Notes: generated by a model from the sequence alone, not told the origin. Positions 16,845 to 25,401 are shown, numbered from the stretch's first letter. The stretch: DNA of 64,000 nt from a bacterium (GCA_029945425.1 JAQSDV010000004.1:558436-622435), one strand, 5' to 3'. Numbers and translations: made by a program.

Positions 16845-17803
16845 GGCTTCGGCGCTTCCACGGGTTTTTCCGGTGCGGGTGCAGGAACTGGAGCAGGAAC
16901 GGGAGCGGGAACGGGAGCGGGTGCAACGGGTTTTTCCGGTGTAACCGGCGCCGGGGCAACCGGCGGGGTCTCTGGCGCTTTTTCCTGTTCCGGCTGGATG
17001 CCTTTTTCCTTCATTTCCTTGGCGAGCACGGTTTCGGGATCGGGACCCAGTTCGTCGAGCGTGTCGGGTGCCCAGCCATCGACTTCTTTTTTGACGGCGA
17101 TGATCTGGTCGGGCGGAAGTTTTTCCTCCAGCTTCAGGCACAGCTTGAAGGCGGAGTTACGGATGCGCTTGTTATCGCCGTTGGTCGCCGCGACGCGGAA
17201 CCATTTATAGGCGACCAGGTGATCCGATTTCAGGTCATAGGTCGTCCCCTTGCTGCCCTGGAAATTGTGGATGGCATAGAAAAACGCGCCCGTCTGGTCG
17301 CCCATGCGCGCGGCGCGTTCGAACCAGCCGATGGCGAGGCGGGTGTTGAGGTTCACGCCCATACCGGCCTGATACATCGTTGCAATCGCAACCATACCTT
17401 CGGTGTTGCCCAGCATTGCGGCGCGGTGATAGAGGGCGAAGGCTTCGCGCATGTCGAGGCTCACGCCGTTGCCGAGCTGGTACATATTGCCCAGCAGCAT
17501 CATGCCGCGCACATCGCCATATTCGGCGAGGGGGCGCAGATCGGCGATGGCCTTCATCCAGTCGCCGCGGTCATAGGCGCGCTTGCCGCGGGCATAGGCT
17601 TCTTCGCGCAGCTTGGCGGGATCGACGGGTGCCTTGACTTCAGGAGTCTTTACGACGGGTGCAACAGGTGCGGCGGGTTTTTCAGCCTGCGGTTTAGGGC
17701 TGTTCGGGCTGCTGTCAGCTGTGGTGTGCGGAACGGCGGCCAACGCGGGCGCGGACAGAAGAGCGAGGACGGAAAGGCTGGCGAGGAAATGCTGGCGCGA
17801 CAT
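16841..17803 (-). CDS. Secreted Sel1-repeat (TPR-like) protein with Pro/Ala tail
   Basis: 320 residues. It starts with a signal peptide (MSRQHFLASLSVLALLSAPALA). A Pro/Lys/Val-rich linker (to about residue 70) precedes four Sel1-like repeats: 'GDVRGMMLLGNMYQLGNGV', 'GNTEGMVAIATMYQAGMGV' and 'GDQTGAFFYAIHNFQG' segments between about 90 and 210. The last 70 residues are a Pro/Ala/Val/Glu low-complexity tail with a short tandem repeat. Sel1 solenoids are protein-protein adaptors; periplasmic localisation is predicted. A host-type gene embedded antisense between phage head and tail genes is odd. Confidence 0.85.
   Translation of the reverse strand: MSRQHFLASLSVLALLSAPALAAVPHTTADSSPNSPKPQAEKPAAPVAPVVKTPEVKAPVDPAKLREEAYARGKRAYDRGDWMKAIADLRPLAEYGDVRGMMLLGNMYQLGNGVSLDMREAFALYHRAAMLGNTEGMVAIATMYQAGMGVNLNTRLAIGWFERAARMGDQTGAFFYAIHNFQGSKGTTYDLKSDHLVAYKWFRVAATNGDNKRIRNSAFKLCLKLEEKLPPDQIIAVKKEVDGWAPDTLDELGPDPETVLAKEMKEKGIQPEQEKAPETPPVAPAPVTPEKPVAPAPVPAPVPAPVPAPAPEKPVEAPKP
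16877..16925 (-). repeat. Tandem repeat coding the PVPA tail of the Sel1 protein
   Basis: A 12-base unit related to GGAGCGGGAACG is repeated about four times, encoding Pro-Val-Pro-Ala units at about residues 290-305 of the Sel1-repeat protein. Such repeats are prone to copy-number change. Confidence 0.6.
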
Positions 17804-17880
17804 GAAATTGGCTCCGGGTAAGTGTCTTTAACCAAATTAGGCCTTTTGGCCCACAAATTCAAATCGAGAAGGATGAAATA

Positions 17881-18291
17881 ATGCCGCAGGACAGTTTATG
17901 GCCGGTGCAGGCCGCGATCTATGGCGTGCTGGCGGGCGACAGCGCGCTCGCCGCCCAGCTGACGGAGGGCGCATCCAGCGTCTTCGACCATGTGCCGCAG
18001 GGGTCGGCTTTTCCCTATATCGTGCTGGGCAACAGCGCGGCGCAGCCGCTGGAGACGCAAAGCGGCGGCGGGTGCGATTCCACCGTCGATATCCATGCCT
18101 ATAGCCGTGCGCTCGGCATGAAGGAGGCGAAATCGGTGATGGCCACCGTTTCAGACGCGCTGCATGACCAGAATTTCGCAGTTGCGGGGCAGCGCCTCGT
18201 TTTCTGCCGCCTGATTTCGCAGGAGCTGCGGCAGGAGGGGGAGACGCGCCACGGGATTTCACGTTTCCGCATCATCACCGAACCTGTTTAA
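17881..18291 (+). CDS. Phage tail completion protein, DUF3168 family
   Basis: 136 residues, typical length. It opens 'MPQDSLWPVQAAIYGVLAGD', followed by 'VFDHVPQGSAFPYIVLG' (about 37-53) and 'STVDIHAYSRALGMKEAKSV', the standard DUF3168 signature. This protein (GTA g8, HK97 gp10-like tail terminator) joins tail tube and head. It restarts the phage operon downstream of the minus-strand Sel1 gene, so a promoter in or before 17804-17880 is expected. Confidence 0.88.
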   Translation: MPQDSLWPVQAAIYGVLAGDSALAAQLTEGASSVFDHVPQGSAFPYIVLGNSAAQPLETQSGGGCDSTVDIHAYSRALGMKEAKSVMATVSDALHDQNFAVAGQRLVFCRLISQELRQEGETRHGISRFRIITEPV

Positions 18292-18302
18292 GGAGAAATA
18301 AC

Positions 18303-18719
18303 ATGCCAAGCCAGAATGGCCGCGACCTGTTGCTCAAAATCGGCGACGGGGGCGATCCTGAATCTTTTGCCGCGCTGGGTGCGGCGCGCACCACAGCCAT
18401 GACCATCAACAACCGCCCCGCCGACGCGACCACGATGGATGCGGGCGGCATCCAAAAATTGATAGCAGCCGCGGGCGTGCAGGACATGCAGGTGAAACTG
18501 GACGGACTGTTCAAGGATGAGATGGCGGAGGAACGTCTGCGCAGCGCGGCATTCAACCGCACGTCGGACAATTACGAATTGTGTTTTCCGAACGGCGATA
18601 AATATGCGGCGCGTTTCGTGGTCAGCGAGTATGCGCGCGGCGGCAGTTACGACGGTCTGGAAAGTTTTTCGGTCACGCTGCTGCGGAGCGGCGCGGGCAC
18701 ATTCACAGGTGGCGCATGA
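18303..18719 (+). CDS. Major tail tube protein, TP901-1 family
   Basis: 138 residues starting MPSQNGRDLLLKIGDG, the typical 'GxDLLLKI' opening of TP901-1/GTA g9 tail tube proteins. It continues 'TTAMTINNRPADATTMDAGG' and has 'YAARFVVSEYARGGSYDGLESFSVTL' toward the end (partly listed). The subunit stacks as hexameric rings to form the siphovirus-like tail tube. It lies 11 bases after the DUF3168 gene, and its TGA overlaps the next ATG (18716-18719). Confidence 0.9.
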   Translation: MPSQNGRDLLLKIGDGGDPESFAALGAARTTAMTINNRPADATTMDAGGIQKLIAAAGVQDMQVKLDGLFKDEMAEERLRSAAFNRTSDNYELCFPNGDKYAARFVVSEYARGGSYDGLESFSVTLLRSGAGTFTGGA

Positions 18720-19249
18720 AGGACAAAATTACCCTGCCCGGCATCGGGTGCCGTTATACGCTGCCCGTCACGCTCGCGCTGGTCGCGGCGCTGGAGGAAA
18801 AGACGACAGTCATGAAGGCCGCCGAACAACTGGTCGCGCGGCAGATGAAGTTGTCGGAGATGCTGGAACATTTGCGCGGTTGTTACAGGCTGGCGGGGTG
18901 CGACACGCCGTCTGACGCGCTGGATGCACATTTGCTGACGCAATCCCCTGCCCTGCTGCTGGCGGAGATTCTCTGCGCGGTACTGGCACCCGCCTCCGCG
19001 ATGGGGGCGATCAAGCTGGGGGAGGCAAAGGAAAGTGACTGCCGGCGCATAGATATCACATCTCTGCGCCGGTTTTTTATGGGCGTGCTGGGCTGGACGC
19101 CGGATACGCTGCGACACGCGGGTTTGCCGGATCTTTGCGATGCCTATCTGGGCCATGCAGCCTGGCACGGCATCGCGCCCGCCGCGACACCGACAAAAGA
19201 ATTCATGGCAGCCATGCTGCAACAATTTCCCGACAGGAAAGGGCAATAA
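18716..19249 (+). CDS. Tail assembly chaperone-like protein, possibly a fusion of two GTA genes
   Basis: 177 residues, coupled by ATGA to the major tail gene. The first ~100 residues ('LPGIGCRYTLPVTLALVAALEE' start; 'LSEMLEHLRGCYRLAGC' near 45) fit the GTA g10 tail chaperone. The C-terminal ~60 residues ('FFMGVLGWTPDTLRHAGLPD') resemble the small TIGR02216-type protein encoded separately after g10 in Rhodobacter GTAs. A fusion is therefore possible. It would bind the tape measure during tail assembly. The next gene starts 3 bases on. Confidence 0.65.
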   Translation: MKDKITLPGIGCRYTLPVTLALVAALEEKTTVMKAAEQLVARQMKLSEMLEHLRGCYRLAGCDTPSDALDAHLLTQSPALLLAEILCAVLAPASAMGAIKLGEAKESDCRRIDITSLRRFFMGVLGWTPDTLRHAGLPDLCDAYLGHAAWHGIAPAATPTKEFMAAMLQQFPDRKGQ

Positions 19250-19252
19250 TTT

Positions 19253-19549
19253 ATGAGCGAATTACAGGACATCATCACGCAGGAACTGGCACGGCTGCTG
19301 CGTCAGGAAATGGCGGCGGGGATCGCAACCGCTTTCGCCGGTCGCAACGCGCAAAATGCCGGAACGAATATCGTCATCCACAATAATACCAACGCGCAGG
19401 TGGGCGTTTCTGAATCCGGCACGTTCGACCAGAAAACGCTGGAAATTACCATTGACCAGATGGTCGCAAATTCGCTGATGCGCGGGCGCGAAACGGGGGG
19501 CGTGCTGCGGTCCCTGTTCGGCCTTGTGCCCACCCTGATTGGACGATAG
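19253..19549 (+). CDS. Very short tape-measure-like protein (98 aa)
   Basis: The sequence has the features of the C-terminal end of tail tape measure proteins: 'TNIVIHNNTNAQVGVSESG' (about 39-57), 'LEITIDQMVANSLMRGRE' (about 63-80) and the terminal 'FGLVPTLIGR'. Position after the chaperone gene is that of a tape measure. The usual long helical body and membrane segments are absent (GTA tape measures are about 200 residues, phages often over 600). It is either a remnant after deletion or a functional mini-ruler. Start ATG 19253; the next gene follows after 12 bases. Confidence 0.6.
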   Translation: MSELQDIITQELARLLRQEMAAGIATAFAGRNAQNAGTNIVIHNNTNAQVGVSESGTFDQKTLEITIDQMVANSLMRGRETGGVLRSLFGLVPTLIGR

Positions 19550-19561
19550 GAGGAATACACC

Positions 19562-19912
19562 ATGCCGATCTGGCCTGAAACACTGCCGCAATCGCCGCTA
19601 TCCGACGGGTTGCGCGAAACGCCCGCCGATGTGCTGGTGCGCACTGCCATGGATACCGGCCCCGCCAAATTCCGCCCGCGTACCAGTGCGGGCGTGGGCA
19701 AGCTGGCGCTGTCCTTCATCATGAGCCGCGACGAGATCGATACATTGAGTGATTTCTTTAACGAGGAATTGCTGTGGGGCGCATTGAGTTTCTCCTTCCC
19801 GCATCCGCGGCTGGAGGAACCAGTTGATTGCCGCTTCAAACAGCCACCCAGTTACGCGCCCATCAACGGCGATTTTTTTCGCGTCGCGATGGAGCTGGAG
19901 GTATTGCCATGA
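19562..19912 (+). CDS. Phage tail protein (small, tail-tip region)
   Basis: 116 residues with a ribosome site AGGAGG (19548-19553) before ATG 19562. The pattern 'MPIWPETLPQSPLSDGLRE' start, 'MDTGPAKFRPRTSAG', 'LSFSFPHPR' and a terminal 'MELEVLP' is one I associate with small tail proteins preceding DUF1833 genes in alphaproteobacterial prophages. The exact function is unknown. Its stop overlaps the next start (ATGA at 19909-19912). Confidence 0.65.
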   Translation: MPIWPETLPQSPLSDGLRETPADVLVRTAMDTGPAKFRPRTSAGVGKLALSFIMSRDEIDTLSDFFNEELLWGALSFSFPHPRLEEPVDCRFKQPPSYAPINGDFFRVAMELEVLP

Positions 19913-20382
19913 GCCGCAACCCGACCCTGAACACCCGCACCGCCCTCTACGCCTCCGGCACGGGGGAGGTGTTCCTTATATTATTGACGCTGTCGCATCC
20001 GCAATTGGCCGAACCCATACGGGTGACAAGCGACGCTGTCGCGACGGTCAGCCGGGAACAGGTGTTCTCACCCTTTCCGTTCGACCTGACCCTGCCCGAT
20101 GATGCGGAAGGGGCGGCACCCGCCGCGCGCCTGTCGATCGACAATATCGACCGCCGCGTGGTGATGGCTGTCCGGTCGCTGCAGTCGGCCGCCTATGTCC
20201 TGATCGAAATTGTGCGGGCGGCTGCCCCCGATGTTATCGAGGCAAAGTTCGAGGATTTCCGCCTGACCGACATATCTTACGATTCGCAAGTTGTGGCCGG
20301 AAACCTGACGCTGGAAGACTTCGTTTCCGAGCCATTTCCGGCCGCAATATTCTCCCCAGGACTATTTCCCGGCCTCTTCTAA
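19909..20382 (+). CDS. Tail protein, DUF1833 family
   Basis: ATG 19909 overlaps the previous TGA, which fixes this start although the frame is open from 19828. The 157 residues show DUF1833 marks: 'LLTLSHPQLAEPIRVTSDAV' near residue 25, 'FPFDLTLPDD', 'ARLSIDNIDRRVV' and 'APDVIEAKFEDFRLTDISYD'. Members lie between tape measure and NlpC/P60 genes in siphovirus tail clusters and are thought to belong to the tail tip. The usual GTA g12/g13 genes (DUF2460, DUF2163) are not present in this form. Confidence 0.8.
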   Translation: MSRNPTLNTRTALYASGTGEVFLILLTLSHPQLAEPIRVTSDAVATVSREQVFSPFPFDLTLPDDAEGAAPAARLSIDNIDRRVVMAVRSLQSAAYVLIEIVRAAAPDVIEAKFEDFRLTDISYDSQVVAGNLTLEDFVSEPFPAAIFSPGLFPGLF

Positions 20383-20413
20383 CACACTGTTAAGATTAGC
20401 GTTTTTAATGTCG

Positions 20414-20441
20414 TTTACCTTACTTTTATTTTTCTTATGGT
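20414..20441 (+). promoter_or_regulatory. Possible promoter for the 91-aa cargo gene
   Basis: TTTACC (20414-20419) and TATGGT (20436-20441) are separated by 16 bases in a distinctly AT-rich gap of 162 bases, and TAAAAT overlaps the second box. It would serve the isolated small gene at 20545. Confidence 0.35.
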
Positions 20442-20544
20442 AAAATTTGTAAAGCTGGCATACGATAATAGAAATCAGGTAAAACATACGGGCGACCGGA
20501 TAGTTTACGTACCGAGCAACGGCAGGTGTGAGGGGTATTATATA

Positions 20545-20820
20545 ATGACTAAGCAGTCCCAGTTTTTCGCGAATGCTACAGGCACTGGCTTCGGATCAGG
20601 CGATTTCCTGACCGGTTCGCTGGAACTCGCATTTGCAGACACGCGCAAAGGTTTTGATGCGCCGACGCAGCAATTGGTCACCAAGATGGCCGATTACGTT
20701 GCCGCGAACCCGGAAACCACGAATTCCGATCGTTTCAACAAATACGTTGATAAGATCGCTCCTGCGGCAAAGGCAACCACCGCGCCCCGCGCGACCGCCA
20801 AGCCCGGCTCGACGATGTAA
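20545..20820 (+). CDS. Small hypothetical protein, moron-like, 91 aa
   Basis: The frame is open from 20437, but ATG 20545 has a GAGGGG site 9 bases before it and gives a compact protein (MTKQSQFFANATGTGFGSGDF). It is Thr/Ala/Lys-rich with a helical middle ('TQQLVTKMADYVAANPETT') and a flexible basic tail. I recognise no family. It has its own possible promoter upstream and a strong terminator downstream, and is less GC-rich than its neighbours, which is the classic arrangement of a moron (cargo gene) in a phage operon. Confidence 0.65.
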   Translation: MTKQSQFFANATGTGFGSGDFLTGSLELAFADTRKGFDAPTQQLVTKMADYVAANPETTNSDRFNKYVDKIAPAAKATTAPRATAKPGSTM

Positions 20821-20850
20821 GAATTTAATAAAGTTTCTTCCCGAAAAAGA

Positions 20851-20877
20851 ACCCGCCCTAACCCGGCGGGTTTTTTC
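20851..20877 (+). terminator. Rho-independent terminator
   Basis: ACCCGCC (20851-20857) and GGCGGGT (20865-20871) form a stem with a short loop followed by a T run. It ends the isolated small gene and precedes the NlpC/P60 gene by about 35 bases. Confidence 0.85.
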
Positions 20878-20912
20878 TTGCGCGAAAATCCGAACATCAA
20901 AGGTTATCCAGC

Positions 20913-21326
20913 ATGCCCGTCCCGATCTGGGCGGGGCGATATATCGGCCTGCCCTTCACGGAGCACGGGCGCGACCGCAACGGCATCGATTGCTGGGGCC
21001 TCGTGCGCCTGACGCTGCTGGAGCAGTTCAGCATATCGCTCCCGTCGCTTGCGAATGAATACCGCCGCACGGCGGATGCCACCCGTATCGCGGGGCTGAT
21101 GGAGCGCGAAATTCCGCTGTGGCAGGGCATCGATGCAGGGGATGAGCGTTGCGGCGATGTGATCGTGCTGCGCCTGTCGGGCCACCCGATGCATGTCGGG
21201 CTGGTCCTGGGCGACGGGCAGATGCTGCATGTGGAACAGGGAATCGATTCAGCGATAGAAAAATACCGCGGCCAGCGATGGCAGGACCGCGTTTACGGAT
21301 TTTACCGCCATATACCCCAAGGCTGA
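20913..21326 (+). CDS. NlpC/P60 family phage cell wall peptidase (GTA g14-like)
   Basis: 137 residues. The catalytic triad is visible: Cys27 in 'NGIDCWGLVR', His94 in 'HPMHVGLVLG' and a third polar residue His106 in 'MLHVEQG'. Family members in GTAs and siphovirus tail tips cut peptidoglycan peptides during DNA injection, and the following gene is the tail hub, as in GTA g14-g15. It starts at ATG 20913 in the 35-base gap after the terminator, so readthrough or another promoter is required. Confidence 0.9.
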   Translation: MPVPIWAGRYIGLPFTEHGRDRNGIDCWGLVRLTLLEQFSISLPSLANEYRRTADATRIAGLMEREIPLWQGIDAGDERCGDVIVLRLSGHPMHVGLVLGDGQMLHVEQGIDSAIEKYRGQRWQDRVYGFYRHIPQG

Positions 21327-21363
21327 AACAATAGGGCTGAAAACAACAGGGCTGAAAACAATC
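21320..21363 (+). repeat. Three imperfect tandem repeats just before the tail-hub start codon
   Basis: Units of 13-16 bases of the type AGGGCTGAAAACAA occur at 21320-21332, 21333-21347 and 21348-21363, running from the NlpC/P60 stop codon up to the ATG at 21364. Each carries a TGA. They occupy the place of the ribosome site. Confidence 0.6.
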
Positions 21364-24300
21364 ATGACAGACATCAACGTGACACTCGCGCCGCATCCCT
21401 TTGCGGCGGAGCGCATTACCGCGCAAATGCCGGCGGGCGCGACGGTGGCCGATATCGCATCTTCGATGACCGGGTCTTTACGCGGTGAATTCCTGCAGGC
21501 CTGGCTGGACGGGCATTATATCCCCCGTGAAAACTGGCCCTATCTGCGCCCGAAAGCGGGCACGATCCTGACAATCCGCGCGGTGCCGATGGGCGGTGGC
21601 GGCGGCAAGAACCCGCTGCGCACCATCCTGTCGCTCGCGCTGATGGCGGTGATGCCGCAATTGAGCGCGGGGTTGCTGGGCGCATTCGGGGCAACGGCGG
21701 GCAGCCTTGCGGGGAAACTGTTGACGACGGGAATAAGCCTTGTGGGAAAACTGGCGCTGAACGCGCTGGCCCCGCCCTCGCGTCCGCGTTTTGCCTCGCA
21801 AAAGGAAAGCCCGACGCTGTTCATTCAGGGCGCGCAGAACCGCGCGCAACCCTTTGGCCGCGTGCCGCGCGTGATGGGCAGGCACCGTTTCGTGCCGCCC
21901 TTTGGCGCGCTGCCCTATACCGAAACCGTGGGGTCTGACCAGTATTTGCGCCTGCTGTTCGTCTGGGGCTATGGCCCGCTGAAAATCACCGACCTGAAAA
22001 TCGGCGAAACCCCGCTAGCGGCATTCGAGGGGGTGGAGATTGAAACGCGTGAAGGATATCCCGATGATGCGCCGCTGACGCTTTACAGCAACAGCGTGCT
22101 GCAAAACGATCTGGGCGCGGCGGCGACGCAGGCAGCAGGATATATCGTGCGCACGACGGAGGTGGATGCCGACGAAATCGGCGTCGATATCACCCTGCCG
22201 CGCGGTTTGGTGAAATTCGCGGCAGGCGGCGGGCGTTTGTCGACAGCCGTGCGGGTCGAGGTGCAATATGCCCCTGCGGGCACAGACGACTGGAGCGCAG
22301 GCGCGGATGATTTTACCGCCCATGCGGCGCGGGAGATCACACTGGCCGCAAAACCCGCCCCCTATCGCCGCAAAGACGGCAGCACCGTTGTGACGCGTAT
22401 CGACCGCATCGTGCTGGACGCGGCCAGCGGCGCGGTCACCATTATTCGAGGCACGGCATTCCGCATCGGCGTCGACGAGGGCGAAGTGGAAACACCCGCC
22501 ATTCCCGCCAATAAAATTTCGCTGGCGCGTGTCGAGCGGCGGTCGGATGGCAGCGATATCATCGCGCCTGAAACCATCATTGACGAACGCGACCCCACGA
22601 TCTTTGGCGTCAATTTAGAAACACCGGATGATTTCGCCGTCACCGCTGCGGCTGAGCCGAACAGCCTGAGCGTCACAGCGGGGGGATTGCAGTTTCCGGG
22701 GGTCGAGATTACCGGCAAACAGACGGCAGCCTTGCGCGAAACCATCACCTTCAAGGTGCCGAAGGGACAATACGATGTGCGCGTGCGCCGCATGACGGTG
22801 GATGCCAGCGACGACAACCGCATTTTCGATGAAACGGTCTGGACGGCGCTGCGCACCATCCGCTACGCCTATCCGGTGCGGATGCCGAACCTTGCCATGA
22901 CCGCATTGCGCATCAAGGCGACGGGGCAGCTGAACGGTGTCATCGACAGATTTAACGGCGTGGTGTCGTCCATCCTGCCCGACTGGGACGGGGAAAACTG
23001 GGTCGTGCAGGAAACCAGCAACCCCGCATCGCTGTTCCGCCATGTTTTGCAGGGAAATGCAAATGCACGTCCGTTAAGCGATTCACGGCTGGATCTGGAA
23101 CGGCTGCAGGAATGGCACGAGGCCTGCACCGACGCGTCCCGCCAGTTCAACATGGTGGTCGATTACGATATTTCGGTGCGCGATATGCTGCACAGCATCG
23201 CATCCACCGGACGCGCCAGCCCGACATTGCTGGACGGCAAATGGGGCATTGTGGAGGACAGGGTGCAGACCGTGCCCGTCCAGCATTTCACGCCGCGCAA
23301 CAGTTTCGGGTTTGAAGGCCGCAAGGAATTCGACGAATTGCCGCAAGCCCTGCGCGTGCGGTTCATCAACCGCGACAAGGGCTGGCTGCAGGATGAACTC
23401 CTTGTCTATGACGACGGATATGATGAAGCGAATACGCAGCGATATGAAACGCTGGAATTGCCGGGTGTCACGTCAAGGGACCAGGCATGGCGCGACGGGC
23501 GGTACCATATCGCAACCGCGCGGCTGCGCCCCGAAACCTACAGTTTTTCCTGTGACGTCGAACATATCGTCTGCACGCGCGGCGACCTGATCCGGTTTTC
23601 GCATGATGTGCCGCTGTTCGGGCTGATGACGGGGCGCGTGAAATCGCTGCTGACCGACGGCGATACCACGACCGGCGTCGTGCTGGATGCCGTTGTGACG
23701 ATGGAAAGCGGCAAGACCTATGCCCTGCGGTTCCGCAAAGCGGATGGCAGTTCGCTGGTGCAGACCGTGCAGACGGTGGCGGGGGAGATGAAAGAAATTC
23801 TGTTTACTGTGCCGCTAACAGGTGGCCCGCAACCCGACGACCTTGCCATGTTCGGCGAAGCGGGGCTGGAAAGCGTGGAGCTGGTCGTAAAATCGATCGT
23901 GCCGCAGCGCGATTTGTCGGCGCGGATCACTTGCGTCGATGCGGCGGCAGGCGTGCATGCCGCGGATACCGGCATCATTCCGGCCTTTAACAGCCACATC
24001 ACCGTACCGCCCGAATTGCAGCGGCCGCCCGTGCCAGTCCTGAACGAAATTCAATCGGGGGAGGAGGCATTGATCCGCAATACTGACGGATCGCTGCAAA
24101 CCCGCATCCTGATCACGCTGCAGGCACCGTCCATGCCGCGCCTGACGCCGGAGGTGTTGATCCGCGCACGTGATGAAACCCGTTTCCGCCCGGCGGAAAT
24201 GGCGGTGCAGGCGGGCGGGCGTATTTCGGTCACGGATATTGCGGAGGGCGAAACATACGACCTGCAAATCCGTTACGCGAATGTGGCGGGGTATGTGTCG

Positions 24301-25401
24301 GACGCGCTGCTGGTTTCCGGTCACCGCGTGCAGGGCACGGCTGCGCTGCCGTCGGATGTATTGGGGTTCAGCATCAACGTGCTGGGCGATACCGCGCATC
24401 TGTCATGGGCGGCTGTCGACGACCTCGACCTTGGCGGATACAATTTGCGTTTCTCGCCGCAATTGACGGGCGTCAGCTGGAGCGGCGCGGTCGATATCAT
24501 CGCAACTATCCCGCGCGACGCGACAACGGCGACCGTGCCGGCGGCGGCGGGAACATATCTGCTGAAAGCCGTCGATGTCGGCGGACGCATGAGCGCGGCG
24601 GCGGCGGCCGCCAATACATCGGTCGAGGGTGGCGGGCAGAACGCCATCCTGACCATCACGGAAAACCCTGTTTTTGCGGGCGTGAAAACCAATACCGCCA
24701 CCAGCAGCGGCGCGCTGCAATTGTCGGGGCGCGACAGCATCGACGACTGGGATGATTTTGACGCCGTCGAAAACATCGATATCGGCGAACAGGGCTTGTG
24801 GGATACCGGACTGTATGAATTCGCGGGCACGGTGGATTTGGGCGCAATTTACACCTCGCGCCTGACCGCCAGCATGGTGGTTGCGGGCATCGACCTGAAT
24901 GCGGGCGTGGACAGCTGGAGCAATTTCGACGCGGTCGAGACGATGGACGAAGATGTCGACCCGTCATGGTGGTCGCTGCAATTGCAGGTGCGTTATACCG
25001 CCGATCATCCCGATATGTCGCCCGTATGGTCGGACTGGATACCCTTTGTGGTTGGCGATTATACGGCGCGGGGTTTCGAATTCCGCGTGCTGCTGGGGGC
25101 TGCCGCATCCTATGTCACCCCGTCGATATCGCAACTGAGCGTCGATATCGATATGCCCGACCGTATTTACAGCGGGCGCAGCATGGCGGCGGATGCCGGG
25201 GGATTAGGCGTCAGTTTCGCGCGCCCCTTCCGCGACACGCCCGCCATCACCGTGACGCCGCGTGATATGGGCACGGGGGAATATTACACGATTACTGCGC
25301 AAAGCGCGGGCGGCTTCACCATCCGCTTTTTCAACGCGGGCGGTGCGGGAATCGCGCGCAGTTTCGATTACCTCGCGCGTGGATACGGCGAACAGATTTA
25401 A
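21364..25401 (+). CDS. Tail hub / host specificity protein (GTA g15-like, lambda J-like), 1345 aa
   Basis: Very large tail-tip protein. The N-terminal part has a hydrophobic Gly/Ala-rich segment (about residues 75-140), followed by 'FGRVPRVMGRHRFVPPFGALPY' (about 165-185, partly given) and 'LRLLFVWGYGPLKITDLKIGE', hallmarks of J-like hubs. The central part has baseplate-hub-type beta-domains, with fibronectin III-like sheets near 1000-1090 and a terminal region resembling receptor-binding tips. Length matches GTA g15 (about 1300). It forms the trimeric tail tip that contacts the host. No internal stop is seen, so the gene is intact. Confidence 0.9.
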   Translation: MTDINVTLAPHPFAAERITAQMPAGATVADIASSMTGSLRGEFLQAWLDGHYIPRENWPYLRPKAGTILTIRAVPMGGGGGKNPLRTILSLALMAVMPQLSAGLLGAFGATAGSLAGKLLTTGISLVGKLALNALAPPSRPRFASQKESPTLFIQGAQNRAQPFGRVPRVMGRHRFVPPFGALPYTETVGSDQYLRLLFVWGYGPLKITDLKIGETPLAAFEGVEIETREGYPDDAPLTLYSNSVLQNDLGAAATQAAGYIVRTTEVDADEIGVDITLPRGLVKFAAGGGRLSTAVRVEVQYAPAGTDDWSAGADDFTAHAAREITLAAKPAPYRRKDGSTVVTRIDRIVLDAASGAVTIIRGTAFRIGVDEGEVETPAIPANKISLARVERRSDGSDIIAPETIIDERDPTIFGVNLETPDDFAVTAAAEPNSLSVTAGGLQFPGVEITGKQTAALRETITFKVPKGQYDVRVRRMTVDASDDNRIFDETVWTALRTIRYAYPVRMPNLAMTALRIKATGQLNGVIDRFNGVVSSILPDWDGENWVVQETSNPASLFRHVLQGNANARPLSDSRLDLERLQEWHEACTDASRQFNMVVDYDISVRDMLHSIASTGRASPTLLDGKWGIVEDRVQTVPVQHFTPRNSFGFEGRKEFDELPQALRVRFINRDKGWLQDELLVYDDGYDEANTQRYETLELPGVTSRDQAWRDGRYHIATARLRPETYSFSCDVEHIVCTRGDLIRFSHDVPLFGLMTGRVKSLLTDGDTTTGVVLDAVVTMESGKTYALRFRKADGSSLVQTVQTVAGEMKEILFTVPLTGGPQPDDLAMFGEAGLESVELVVKSIVPQRDLSARITCVDAAAGVHAADTGIIPAFNSHITVPPELQRPPVPVLNEIQSGEEALIRNTDGSLQTRILITLQAPSMPRLTPEVLIRARDETRFRPAEMAVQAGGRISVTDIAEGETYDLQIRYANVAGYVSDALLVSGHRVQGTAALPSDVLGFSINVLGDTAHLSWAAVDDLDLGGYNLRFSPQLTGVSWSGAVDIIATIPRDATTATVPAAAGTYLLKAVDVGGRMSAAAAAANTSVEGGGQNAILTITENPVFAGVKTNTATSSGALQLSGRDSIDDWDDFDAVENIDIGEQGLWDTGLYEFAGTVDLGAIYTSRLTASMVVAGIDLNAGVDSWSNFDAVETMDEDVDPSWWSLQLQVRYTADHPDMSPVWSDWIPFVVGDYTARGFEFRVLLGAAASYVTPSISQLSVDIDMPDRIYSGRSMAADAGGLGVSFARPFRDTPAITVTPRDMGTGEYYTITAQSAGGFTIRFFNAGGAGIARSFDYLARGYGEQI

